A stretch of DNA of 64,000 nt from Vreelandella neptunia (lineage in GTDB: Bacteria; Pseudomonadota; Gammaproteobacteria; Pseudomonadales; Halomonadaceae): the NCBI RefSeq assembly GCF_022489065.1, contig NZ_JAKVTW010000001.1, positions 310,001 through 374,000 on the forward strand, in the 5' to 3' direction. Shown here piece after piece: positions 56,745 to 64,000 of this stretch. The position numbers and the translations under genes are program-made. The notes under the pieces were generated by a model. The model did not search any database. It saw nothing but the letters and a program-made list of their open reading frames with translations, and was not told the origin of the DNA. Position 1 is the first letter of the stretch. Every line of letters begins with the position of its first letter.

Positions 56745-58340
56745 ATGGATGTCATCACGAAAGCATTTTTTGAGGAAAGACCGGATGCCGCCAATGCGGC
56801 TGAGCGCGTAGCGTTCGGCACTTCTGGTCACCGCGGCAGCTCGATCAAGCGTACTTTTAACCAAGCGCATATTTATGCCATAACCCAGGCTGTGATTGAT
56901 TACCGGCTCCAAGCGGGCTATCAGGGCCCGCTGTTTTTGGCCTTTGATACTCATGCGCTTTCCCGGCCTGCTTGGGAGTGTGCGCTACAAGTGTTAGCTG
57001 CCAATAATGTGCCCGTGTTTGTTGAGAAAGGGCACGGCTATACCGCGACACCTCTGGTCAGTCATGCGATTTTGCAGCACAACCGTCATCACGATGAGGG
57101 GATGCCAGGCGCAGGATTGGCGGACGGGTTGATTATTACCCCTTCTCATAATCCTCCAGAAGATGGCGGTATTAAATACAACCCGTATCACGGCGGCCCG
57201 GCAGATACCGATGCCACCGGTTGGATTGAATTGCGCGCTAACGCATATCTGTTGCGCAAGTTAGAAGATGTACCCACCGTGCCGGTTGAAGAAGCCATTG
57301 CTCATGCCCAGCAGTATGACTTCACGGCCCATTATGTGGCTCAACTGGCAAGCGTGGTTGATATGGGCACTATTCAACAAGCCAATCTGGCGCTGGGCGT
57401 TGACCCCATGGGGGGCACTGCCTTGCCGGTATGGCAAGCCATTGTTGCCCACTATAAATTGAATCTTGATGTGGTTAATACGTCGATAGACCCACAGTTT
57501 GCTTTTATGCCGCCAGATCACGACGGCAAAATCCGTATGGATTGCTCAAGCTCGGCAGCGATGGCCAATCTGCTCAAGATCAAGAACCGGTTCGATATTG
57601 CGTTCGGCAACGACCCAGATGCCGATCGCCATGGCATTGTTGATGCTAATGGCTTGATGAACCCGAACCACTTCTTGGCCGTTTGTATCGATTATCTAAT
57701 TACTCATCGGCCGGAGTGGTCAGCCAGCTTAAAAATCGGTAAGACACTGGTCTCCTCTTCGATGATTGACCGCGTGGTTGCGTCTCATGGCCGTGAGCTT
57801 TATGAGGTGCCCGTAGGCTTTAAGTGGTTCGTAGAAGGCCTTCACGAGGGCTGGTTGGCCTTCGGCGGGGAAGAGAGCGCTGGCGCTAGTTTGCTGACCC
57901 GTGAGGGCAAGGCGTGGTCCACCGATAAAGACGGCATTGTGCTGTGCTTACTGGCGGCAGAGATCATGTCGGTCACCGGTAAAGCCCCTAGCGAGTACTA
58001 TCGTACGCTCACGGAGCGATTTGGCGAGCCTTTCTACAAGCGCGTTGATACCCCTTGCTCGGCTGAACAAAAAGCAGCGTTTAAAAACCTAACCGCCGAA
58101 AGCGTGACGGAGCAAACCCTGGCGGGCGACGCTATCACGGCGGTGTTGGTTAACGCGCCGGGCAATGGTGCTGCTATTGGGGGCATTAAAGTGACCACCG
58201 AAAACGGTTGGTTTGCTGCTCGTCCGAGCGGTACGGAGTCGCTCTATAAAATCTATGCGGAGAGTTTCAAAGGCGAACAGCACTTGGATGAGCTGATCGA
58301 GAATGCGACCGCATTGCTAGCGGGTGTGTTGAAAGGGTAG
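56745..58340 (+). CDS. pgm: Phosphoglucomutase (alpha-D-glucose phosphate-specific)
   Basis: 531 residues from ATG 56745, which has AGGGAGAAGGA directly upstream; the frame starting 56694 overlaps glmM and has no support. [19 protein letters not shown], the phosphoserine loop [16 protein letters not shown], the metal loop [23 protein letters not shown] and [14 protein letters not shown] are all present. It interconverts glucose-6-P and glucose-1-P, feeding GalU downstream. Confidence 0.95.
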   Translation: MDVITKAFFEERPDAANAAERVAFGTSGHRGSSIKRTFNQAHIYAITQAVIDYRLQAGYQGPLFLAFDTHALSRPAWECALQVLAANNVPVFVEKGHGYTATPLVSHAILQHNRHHDEGMPGAGLADGLIITPSHNPPEDGGIKYNPYHGGPADTDATGWIELRANAYLLRKLEDVPTVPVEEAIAHAQQYDFTAHYVAQLASVVDMGTIQQANLALGVDPMGGTALPVWQAIVAHYKLNLDVVNTSIDPQFAFMPPDHDGKIRMDCSSSAAMANLLKIKNRFDIAFGNDPDADRHGIVDANGLMNPNHFLAVCIDYLITHRPEWSASLKIGKTLVSSSMIDRVVASHGRELYEVPVGFKWFVEGLHEGWLAFGGEESAGASLLTREGKAWSTDKDGIVLCLLAAEIMSVTGKAPSEYYRTLTERFGEPFYKRVDTPCSAEQKAAFKNLTAESVTEQTLAGDAITAVLVNAPGNGAAIGGIKVTTENGWFAARPSGTESLYKIYAESFKGEQHLDELIENATALLAGVLKG

Positions 58341-58591
58341 TCACCACCTGCTTAGGAGTGTGTCGTAGGTTGATTTTGGGTGGTTTTTGCATCGCGCGGC
58401 TGTGCCAATATTGTGCAGTGTGTACAAATTTGGCGCAGCTAAGCCTAGCTCACAGGAATAATTTGTACGTACGTTTTAATGTCATCATACTGTAAGCTAT
58501 GTAGTTAAATGTAAAGGAAGCCTGGCTGGCCTGGAGTTTGCTAGTAAAGGGATAACGGTTAGTACCCAGCCATCATCAAGGAAGAGATGTC
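58341..58591. other. Intergenic region before pgi
   Basis: 251 bases without a gene. 58371-58400 (TTGATTTTGGGTGGTTTTTG, then CATCGCGCGG) resembles the linker of the REP array at 61216-62532, so an old unit may have decayed here. A GTACGTAC palindrome lies near 58464. A promoter for pgi is expected but not recognisable with confidence. Confidence 0.4.
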
Positions 58592-60262
58592 ATGAACGCC
58601 TCATTAACTGCTGTTAGTCATCGCCTTTATACCCCTGTTAACGCACTACATGCCCACGCAGAGCATTTACAATCGCAGTCGTTAAGCGACCTAATCGGCG
58701 CCAGTTCGCCCTCCGCTCGTGAGCGGGCGAGCGCTTTGGCGTTTACCCTGGGGTCGCTGCATCTGGATCTGAGCAAGCAGCGCATCACCCAGGAAACGCT
58801 TTCATTATTAGTCGATTGGGCGCAAAGCTGCGGGTTGGAAGCGAAACGCCAGGCGTTGTTCGCGGGCAAAAAAATGAATACTTCCGAGCGGCGTTCTGCT
58901 TTGCATATGGCGGCGCGTTGGCCTGCGGGGATTGCCCCTCCTAACGGCATGGAGTCAGCGGTCGATTTTTGCCAGCACCAGCGGTTACGTCTTACCGAGA
59001 TGGTCGAGCGCTTACATCGAGGCGATTGGTTTGGTGCCACGGGGCAATCAATCACCGATGTGGTGCATATTGGCGTTGGCGGTTCAGATTTAGGGCCAAA
59101 AATGATCAGTGAGGCGCTGGCAGATCGCCCAAGCCATACTCACGTTGATGTCCATTATGTTTCAAGTATGGATGGCGCTCAGTTGTTGCCGCTAATGGAG
59201 CGGTTGAATCCTGCCACTACGCTCTTGGTGCTGGCTTCTAAATCGTTTACCACAGCGGACACCCAATTCAATATTCGTACTGCGTTGACGTGGTTGAGTG
59301 AGTCACTTGAAGTTGATATGCCGACGGTATGCCGATATCAACTGATAGGGGTGTCTTCAAAGCCTGACAATATGACCGAATTTGGTATTCCTGACGCTCA
59401 TCAACTGGTCTTCAAAGATTGGATTGGTGGGCGTTTTTCGTTGTGGTCGCCGATTGGCGTCAGCGTAGCGATGCAGCTCGGAATGGAGAGCTTTAATGCG
59501 TTGCTTGAAGGCGCGCACGCGATGGACCGCCATTTCCTGGAAACGCCACTGATTGAAAACTTACCTGTTTTGGTCGCATTAGTCGGCGCTTGGAACTGCC
59601 AGTTTTTGAATATTTCTACCCATGCGGTGCTGCCTTATGATGGCCGCTTAAAAAGCTTGCCTGCTTACTTGCAGCAATTAGAAATGGAATCGAACGGTAA
59701 AAGCGTGAGCCTCGATGGTCGCTCAGTGGCCCATGCTACTTGTCCCATCATTTGGGGAGATGTTGGGCCAAATGCCCAGCACGCGTTTTATCAACTGCTG
59801 CATCAGGGTGGGCATACGGTGAGTGCAGATTTTGTTGCGGTGGCCAGTCGTGAAGTGGATGCCCCCCAAGCAGTGAAGGATTCGCTGGCCGCTCAGGAGC
59901 AGTTGACGCTCGCCAACTGTTTAGCCCAGGCACAGCTTTTCGCGCTAGGGGATGATGCGATCCCCGCCGGGTTGCGCGGCCACATGGCCCAGGGTTATCG
60001 CGGTAATCAGCCCAATTCACTTTTATTATTGAAGCAGCTAGACGCTTGGAGCCTGGGGGCGCTTATTGCGTTATACGAACATAAGGTGTTTGTACAATCA
60101 GTATTGTGGAACCTTAATCCGTTTGATCAGCCGGGCGTGGAGCTGGGCAAAAAATTGGCGACGACGCTTTTCAACACCATGACAGGTAACTCTAGCGAGC
60201 AAGATTTGGTGAGTGATCCGAGTACCGAACAGCTGCTGCACAAAATTGGTGAGTGGCGTTAG
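58592..60262 (+). CDS. pgi: Glucose-6-phosphate isomerase
   Basis: 556 residues, close to the usual ~549. Sugar-binding SIS folds: VVHIGVGGSDLGPKMISEAL, LVLASKSFTTADTQFNIRTAL (signature 1), LIGVSSKPDNMTEFGI, WIGGRFSLWSPIGVSVAM, YLQQLEMESNGKSVSLDG, HQGGHTVSADF, and NPFDQPGVELGKKLA near the C-terminus (signature 2). It links fructose-6-P (for GlmS and ManC) to glucose-6-P (for Pgm). AAGGAAG precedes its ATG. Confidence 0.97.
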   Translation: MNASLTAVSHRLYTPVNALHAHAEHLQSQSLSDLIGASSPSARERASALAFTLGSLHLDLSKQRITQETLSLLVDWAQSCGLEAKRQALFAGKKMNTSERRSALHMAARWPAGIAPPNGMESAVDFCQHQRLRLTEMVERLHRGDWFGATGQSITDVVHIGVGGSDLGPKMISEALADRPSHTHVDVHYVSSMDGAQLLPLMERLNPATTLLVLASKSFTTADTQFNIRTALTWLSESLEVDMPTVCRYQLIGVSSKPDNMTEFGIPDAHQLVFKDWIGGRFSLWSPIGVSVAMQLGMESFNALLEGAHAMDRHFLETPLIENLPVLVALVGAWNCQFLNISTHAVLPYDGRLKSLPAYLQQLEMESNGKSVSLDGRSVAHATCPIIWGDVGPNAQHAFYQLLHQGGHTVSADFVAVASREVDAPQAVKDSLAAQEQLTLANCLAQAQLFALGDDAIPAGLRGHMAQGYRGNQPNSLLLLKQLDAWSLGALIALYEHKVFVQSVLWNLNPFDQPGVELGKKLATTLFNTMTGNSSEQDLVSDPSTEQLLHKIGEWR

Positions 60263-60288
60263 TAATATAAATATTAAGGAATCAAGTG

Positions 60289-61149
60289 ATGAAGCAACTG
60301 CGTAAAGCGATTATTCCAGTAGCAGGTTTTGGCACACGTTTGTTGCCTATCAGTAAATCAATCCCTAAAGAAATGGTGCCCGTGGTTGACCGGCCACTGA
60401 TTCAGCATGTGGTGGAAGAGGCGTTGGCAGCGGGCATCAATGAAATTATTTTAGTCACACGCTCAGGTAAGTCCTCCATTGAAGATCACTTCGATGCGCA
60501 TGCGGAACTGGAAGACTCCCTGGCAAATAAGGGGAAAGATGACCTGCTAAAGACCTTGGCTGCCATTGCACCGCCACACCTGAAAATTACCAGCGTACGG
60601 CAACCTAATGCCAAGGGGCTGGGGCACGCCGTATTTTGCGCTCTCCATTTGCTGGAAAAGGACGAGCCTTTCGCCGTGATCCTGCCAGATGTGCTGGTCA
60701 AGCCTCAGGCGAGAAGCCAGGTTTGCGACCTTGGTGATATGGTGAAGCGCTGGGATGCAAGCAGTGCCGCGCAAATTATGGTCGAGGCTGTGCCAGAGGA
60801 AGAAGTATACCGCTACGGCATCGTCGATTGTGGGGGCAGTGAGCCCCGTGCAGGTGAAAGCGCCACTATGCGCGGCGTGGTAGAAAAGCCCAAGCCCAGC
60901 GACGCACCTTCACGCCTTTCGGTAATCGGGCGTTATGTACTGCCTTACCGCATCATGGAGCTATTAAGCGACCAACCCCCAGGTGCCGGTAATGAAATTC
61001 AACTGACCGATGCGATTGATCGGTTAATGAAAGAAGGGAACGAGGTACAAGCTTTCCGCATGAACGGCCGTACCTTCGATTGCGGCCACATAGAAGGTTG
61101 GTTAAAAGCCAACAACATCCTCGCCCGCGAAGCAGGATATGACGTTTAG
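60289..61149 (+). CDS. galU: UTP-glucose-1-phosphate uridylyltransferase
   Basis: 286 residues from ATG 60289 (AGGA 8 bases upstream; a GTG 3 bases earlier is less well spaced). The nucleotidyltransferase motif IPVAGFGTRLLPISKSIPKEM, then VDRPLIQHVVEEA, FAVILPDVLV, VEKPKPSDAPSRLSVIGRYVL and FDCGHIEGWLKAN are diagnostic. It makes UDP-glucose for capsule, LPS and osmolyte glycosylation. It follows pgi by 26 bases and is followed by the third REP array. Confidence 0.97.
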   Translation: MKQLRKAIIPVAGFGTRLLPISKSIPKEMVPVVDRPLIQHVVEEALAAGINEIILVTRSGKSSIEDHFDAHAELEDSLANKGKDDLLKTLAAIAPPHLKITSVRQPNAKGLGHAVFCALHLLEKDEPFAVILPDVLVKPQARSQVCDLGDMVKRWDASSAAQIMVEAVPEEEVYRYGIVDCGGSEPRAGESATMRGVVEKPKPSDAPSRLSVIGRYVLPYRIMELLSDQPPGAGNEIQLTDAIDRLMKEGNEVQAFRMNGRTFDCGHIEGWLKANNILAREAGYDV

Positions 61150-61215
61150 GCAGATACACACCGCGTGAGCTCATGAGCAACGGTATGTGCAATTGCCTAA
61201 GCTTGTTTGGTTTTT

Positions 61216-62532
61216 GTAGCGCGTGGTAAGCGAAGCGCACCCGCGGAAGCAGCGCGCAGCGGTGCCGGGGTTGGCTGATGTGAGCATATTTGGTTCCGTG
61301 CCACTGGGCGTCGTTCCGCCGCCTCCCGCGGGTGCCTCGGATGTTCGTTCCTCACATACCTCGTTACCACGCGCTACGGTGCATTTGCCTGATTTTGGGT
61401 GGTTTTTATCGCTGATACGGTTTGTGCGATCACTCGATCTCAGTGGTTTTGTAGCGCGTGGTAAGCCTCCGGCGCACCCGCGAAAGCAGCGCGCAGCGGT
61501 GCCGGGGTTGGCTGATGTGGGCATATTTGGTTCCGCGCCATTGGGCGTCGTTCCGCCGCCACTCGCGGGTGCCTCGGATGTTCGTTCCTCACAACCTCGT
61601 TACCACGCGCTACGGGTGCATTTGCCTGATTTTGGGTGGTTTTTAATCGCGGGCTACGGTATGTGCGATTACTCGGTCTCAGTAGTTTTGTAGCGCGTGG
61701 TAAGCCTACGGCGCACCCGCGAAAGCAGCGCGAAGCGGTGCCGGGGTTGGTTCCGCGCCATTGGGCGTCGTTCCGCCGCCTCCCGCGGGTGCCTCGGATG
61801 TTCGTTCCTCACATACCTCGTTACCACGCGCTACGGGTGCAATTGACTGATTTTGGGTGGTTTTGTATCGCGGTAATGGTGTGTGCGATCACTCGATTTC
61901 GGTGGTTTTGTAGCGCGTGGTAAGCCTCCGGCGCACCCGCGAAAGCAGCGCGCAGCGGTGCCGGGGTTGGTTCCGTGCCACTGGGCGTCGTTCCGCCGCC
62001 TCCCGCGGGTGCCTCGGATGTTCGTTCCTCACAACCTCGTTACCACGCGCTACGGGTGCATTAGCCTGATTTTTTGGGGTTTTATATCGTGGGCTACGGT
62101 ATGCGCGATTACTCGATTTCGATGGTTTTGTAGCGCGTGGTAAGCCTCCGGCGCACCCGCGAAAGCAGCGCGAAGCGGTGCCGGGGTTAGCTGATGTGGG
62201 CATAGTTGGTTCCGTGCCACTGGGCGTCGTTCCGCCGCCACTCGCGGGTGCCTCGGATGTTCGTTCCTCACAACCTTGTTACCACGCGCTACGGGTGCAA
62301 TTACCTGATTTTGGGTGGTTTTATATCGCGGGCTACGCTATGCGCGATCACTCGATTTCGGTGGTTTTGTAGCGCGTGGTAAGCCCCCGGCGCACCCGCG
62401 AAAGCAGCGCGAAGCGGTGCCGGGGTTAGCTGATGTGGGCATAGTTGGTTCCGCGCCATTGGGCGTCGTTCCGCCGCCTCCCGCGGGTGCCTCGGATGTT
62501 CGTTCCTCACATGCCTCGTTACCACGCGCTAC
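61216..62532 (+). repeat. REP-doublet array 3 (six full units) next to the RAYT gene
   Basis: Units at 61216-61377, 61451-61613, 61690-61834, 61910-62053, 62130-62292 and 62369-62532. Ends are GTAGCGCGTGGTAA and TTACCACGCGCTAC. Units 1, 2, 5 and 6 carry a ~19-base insert (GCTGATGTGRGCATA) that units 3 and 4 lack, giving periods of 235-239 and 220. The ~75-base linker contains GATTTTGGGTGGTTTT and an ATCGC...GCGAT hairpin not found in arrays 1 and 2. No gene is supported in 61150-62541. The last unit ends 9 bases from the stop of the convergent RAYT gene. Confidence 0.92.
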
Positions 62533-62541
62533 GAGTGCAGA

Positions 62542-63063
62542 TCATTCCCAATTCATCTCGGCTACGTTGGGGGCTTGTTGGGTGCCCCAGTCGCTTTCGT
62601 ACCAGCCTTTTTGCACGCATTGATGGAAGCTTGACCATTTCCAGTCTTGGGGTGATTTGGTCCAGCCGTGTTTGACGGGGTTGTAGTGGATGTAATCCAT
62701 ATGGCGCTGCCAGTCGTTTTCATCACGAATGACGTGTTCCCAGAAGCCGCGTTGCCAAGCGTTTTGAGTGCCGGGTGGAAACAGAAATTCCTTTGACGCG
62801 TACTTTTTGATGTCTCTCCAGCGGGAGGAGTAATCGGCATCGCCTTCTGGCAGCGTCCAGAGGCAATGGATGTGATCGGGGAGTAGAACGAAGGCGTCCA
62901 TGACGAAGGGGCGTTCTTCTCGAACACGACGAAAGGCACGGCCAAGGGCTTCGATATTCAAGCGATCCGCAAGGAGAGGTTGTCGTGCGTAGGTGACAAC
63001 CGTGAAAAAGTAGCTACCGCCGGGAACATACGCGCGTCGATAGGTGGCCAACTTTGCCTCCAC
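62542..63063 (-). CDS. REP-associated tyrosine transposase (RAYT, Y1/IS200-like)
   Basis: 173 residues; GTG start at 63063 without a strong ribosome site. It has YRRAYVPGGSYFFTVVTYARQPLL at the N-terminus, the HUH motif in LLPDHIHCLWTLPEGD, the catalytic Tyr in RWRDIKKYASKEF, and the RAYT-diagnostic FWEHVIRDENDWQRHMDYIHYNPVKHGW. Known RAYTs nick single-stranded REPs at their GTAG head and are thought to spread them. It lies 15 bases after rfaH on the same strand and its 3' end abuts array 3, so it is the best candidate mobiliser of the repeats in this genome. Complete and presumably active. Confidence 0.92.
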   Translation of the reverse strand: MEAKLATYRRAYVPGGSYFFTVVTYARQPLLADRLNIEALGRAFRRVREERPFVMDAFVLLPDHIHCLWTLPEGDADYSSRWRDIKKYASKEFLFPPGTQNAWQRGFWEHVIRDENDWQRHMDYIHYNPVKHGWTKSPQDWKWSSFHQCVQKGWYESDWGTQQAPNVAEMNWE

Positions 63064-63078
63064 TTAGCAGGAGTATCG

Positions 63079-63597
63079 CTACAGCTTGCTTAACGTTTCC
63101 ATCGGTACTTCCAAATGCTGTGGCCGGTTGAGCACGTTGAGTAATACGATGGCGCGCTCTTCGCCTTTGCATCGGGTGAAGATAGCCTCAAGGTCTTTAA
63201 AGGGGCCGTCTGTGATGGTGACTTTCTCACCGGCGCTGAAGTAAGTATGGATATTGTCTTGGTGGTGCGGCTGGGCGCGCAGGGCATCGATCAAAGCGTC
63301 AGGGGTTGCGACTGGCCTATTACCGAAGGTGAGCAGCTTTAGTACACCGCGCGTTGAGCGAATAGGCCGCCAATTACTCACCACTTGATCCAAACGAATG
63401 AACAGATAGTAGGGGAACAGCGGCTCGTTAACGGTTACCAGTTTGCCTTGCCGTTTGCGCTTGATGTTCAAGACAGGATGAAATACCTCATATCCCTGAT
63501 TAGTGAGGTGCTCCGCAGCGCGGAATGATTCCCCACCTTTGCATTGAATAACGTACCAAGAGGGGATCGCACCCTCTGAGTCGCTGAAAGAATCCAT
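63079..63597 (-). CDS. rfaH: Transcription antitermination protein RfaH
   Basis: 172 residues, a NusG paralogue. The NGN domain (about 10-115) has SWYVIQCKGGESFRAAEHLTNQGYEVFHP, PLFPYYLFIRLDQ and STRGVLKLLTFGNRPV; the KOW domain (about 120-172) has FSAGEKVTITDGPFKDLEAIF. The YEVFHP and PLFPYYLF forms are typical of RfaH rather than of NusG, which would have a YxxPxxxV/KFxGYVxV pattern. It recognises ops elements in the paused transcription complex; the exact ops site at 15633 heads the capsule operon in this same window. ATG is behind AAGGA. Confidence 0.92.
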   Translation of the reverse strand: MDSFSDSEGAIPSWYVIQCKGGESFRAAEHLTNQGYEVFHPVLNIKRKRQGKLVTVNEPLFPYYLFIRLDQVVSNWRPIRSTRGVLKLLTFGNRPVATPDALIDALRAQPHHQDNIHTYFSAGEKVTITDGPFKDLEAIFTRCKGEERAIVLLNVLNRPQHLEVPMETLSKL

Positions 63598-63651
63598 CCG
63601 ATCATCCTTGGGCCTGACGTATGATTAGCTTTGTTTACCGTACGCTATAGA

Positions 63652-64000
63652 TTACGGTAGCAACCTTGCTAATGCATGTAACGTTTGGTCAATGTGTGTT
63701 TTGGTGTGTTCACACGAGAGGAAGAAGCGCAGTCTCGCGCTTTTTTCGGGTACTGCGGGGTAAAGGATTGGCTGTACGTTGATCTGTTGCTCTAATAGCG
63801 CATTGGAGAGCCGTGCTGCCGATGCAGAGCTACCCACAATGACCGGAACCACGGCAGCCCCGATGCTTTTGCCGGTATCCAAACCCTGGGCGGTGGCCTG
63901 TTCCAGGAAGTAGCGCGAAATGGCGTGCAGGCGCTGAACCCGCTCGGGCTCTTGCTGCATGAGTTGCAGTGCGGCCAGCGAAGGGGCGGCCACTTGCGCG
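63652..64000 (-). CDS. Alpha-oxoamine synthase / BioF-like PLP enzyme, C-terminal part
   Basis: Only the last ~116 residues are in the window; the gene continues beyond base 64000. The visible part, SLAALQLMQQEPERVQRL followed by VVPVIVGSSASAARLSNALLE, INVQPILYPAVPEKSARLRFFLSCEHT and THIDQTLHALARLL, has the small-domain pattern of fold-type I enzymes such as 8-amino-7-oxononanoate synthase and serine palmitoyltransferase. In capsule neighbourhoods such enzymes sometimes supply lipid or amino-ketone precursors, but the active-site half is not visible so the role is open. It is upstream of rfaH on the same strand by 54 bases. Confidence 0.75.
   Translation of the reverse strand, partial: AQVAAPSLAALQLMQQEPERVQRLHAISRYFLEQATAQGLDTGKSIGAAVVPVIVGSSASAARLSNALLEQQINVQPILYPAVPEKSARLRFFLSCEHTKTHIDQTLHALARLLP

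Noticed and set aside
61216-62532. CRISPR array
   Set aside because: The repeated units are 145-163 bases with inverted ends and the linkers are near-identical, not unique spacers; no cas genes are present.

Overview
The window looks like the chromosome of a moderately GC-rich gammaproteobacterium, most probably Halomonas or a close relative (Halomonadaceae). This rests on the overall protein character and on the gene order HAD phosphatase / rppH / ptsP / TSUP / lgt / thyA / folA, which is also known from Pseudomonas. No rRNA or tRNA gene was seen, so genus is an inference.

Layout. (1) 1-12.7 kb: housekeeping genes (HAD phosphatase, rppH, ptsP, NRDE protein, a membrane-anchored receiver protein, a TSUP permease, lgt, thyA-folA, a ProQ/FinO-domain RNA chaperone). 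Two arrays of ~150-bp inverted REP doublets lie among them; the first is split by a VapBC-type toxin-antitoxin pair. (2) 12.9-15.4 kb: two tandem paralogous porins. (3) 15.6-44.8 kb: a capsule locus of the ABC-transporter (kps) type. It opens with an exact 12-nt ops/JUMPstart element, followed by a lipoprotein, kpsD, kpsM, kpsE, then a REP-bounded insertion (zeta-type TA pair plus beta-CASP nuclease), then kpsT, glycosyltransferases, manC, sulfotransferases, a 1240-aa three-domain glycosyltransferase, gmd, rmd, a phosphomannomutase, a WcbI-like protein, an alpha/beta hydrolase and two more glycosyltransferases. The middle (about 27-43.6 kb) is visibly AT-rich. (4) 45-51.5 kb: a sulfate permease, a decayed IS630-type protein, cysD, cysNC and cysQ. 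(5) 51.5-61.2 kb: glmS, an IS1111-group IS110 element lying inside REPs, glmM, pgm, pgi and galU, which supply nucleotide-sugar precursors. (6) 61.2-64 kb: six REP doublets next to a RAYT transposase, then rfaH and the C-terminal end of a BioF-like PLP enzyme, all on the minus strand.

How it fits together. ManC, PMM, Gmd and Rmd should make GDP-mannose and GDP-D-rhamnose; GlmS/GlmM/Pgm/Pgi/GalU supply amino-sugar and UDP-glucose precursors; CysD/CysNC supply PAPS for the capsule-locus sulfotransferases and CysQ removes the PAP product. The simplest reading is a sulfated, mannose/rhamnose-containing capsular polysaccharide exported by KpsDEMT and transcribed under RfaH control through the ops site.

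The most striking structure is the repeat ecology. GTAG-headed REP doublets occur at about a dozen places, with a RAYT transposase as their likely mobiliser. They border toxin-antitoxin cassettes, supply the stop codons of two genes, and are the target of an IS1111-type element. Downstream of its transposase that element carries a stem with an internal loop whose two sides match the two sides of the REP insertion point, as expected of a bridge/seekRNA target guide.
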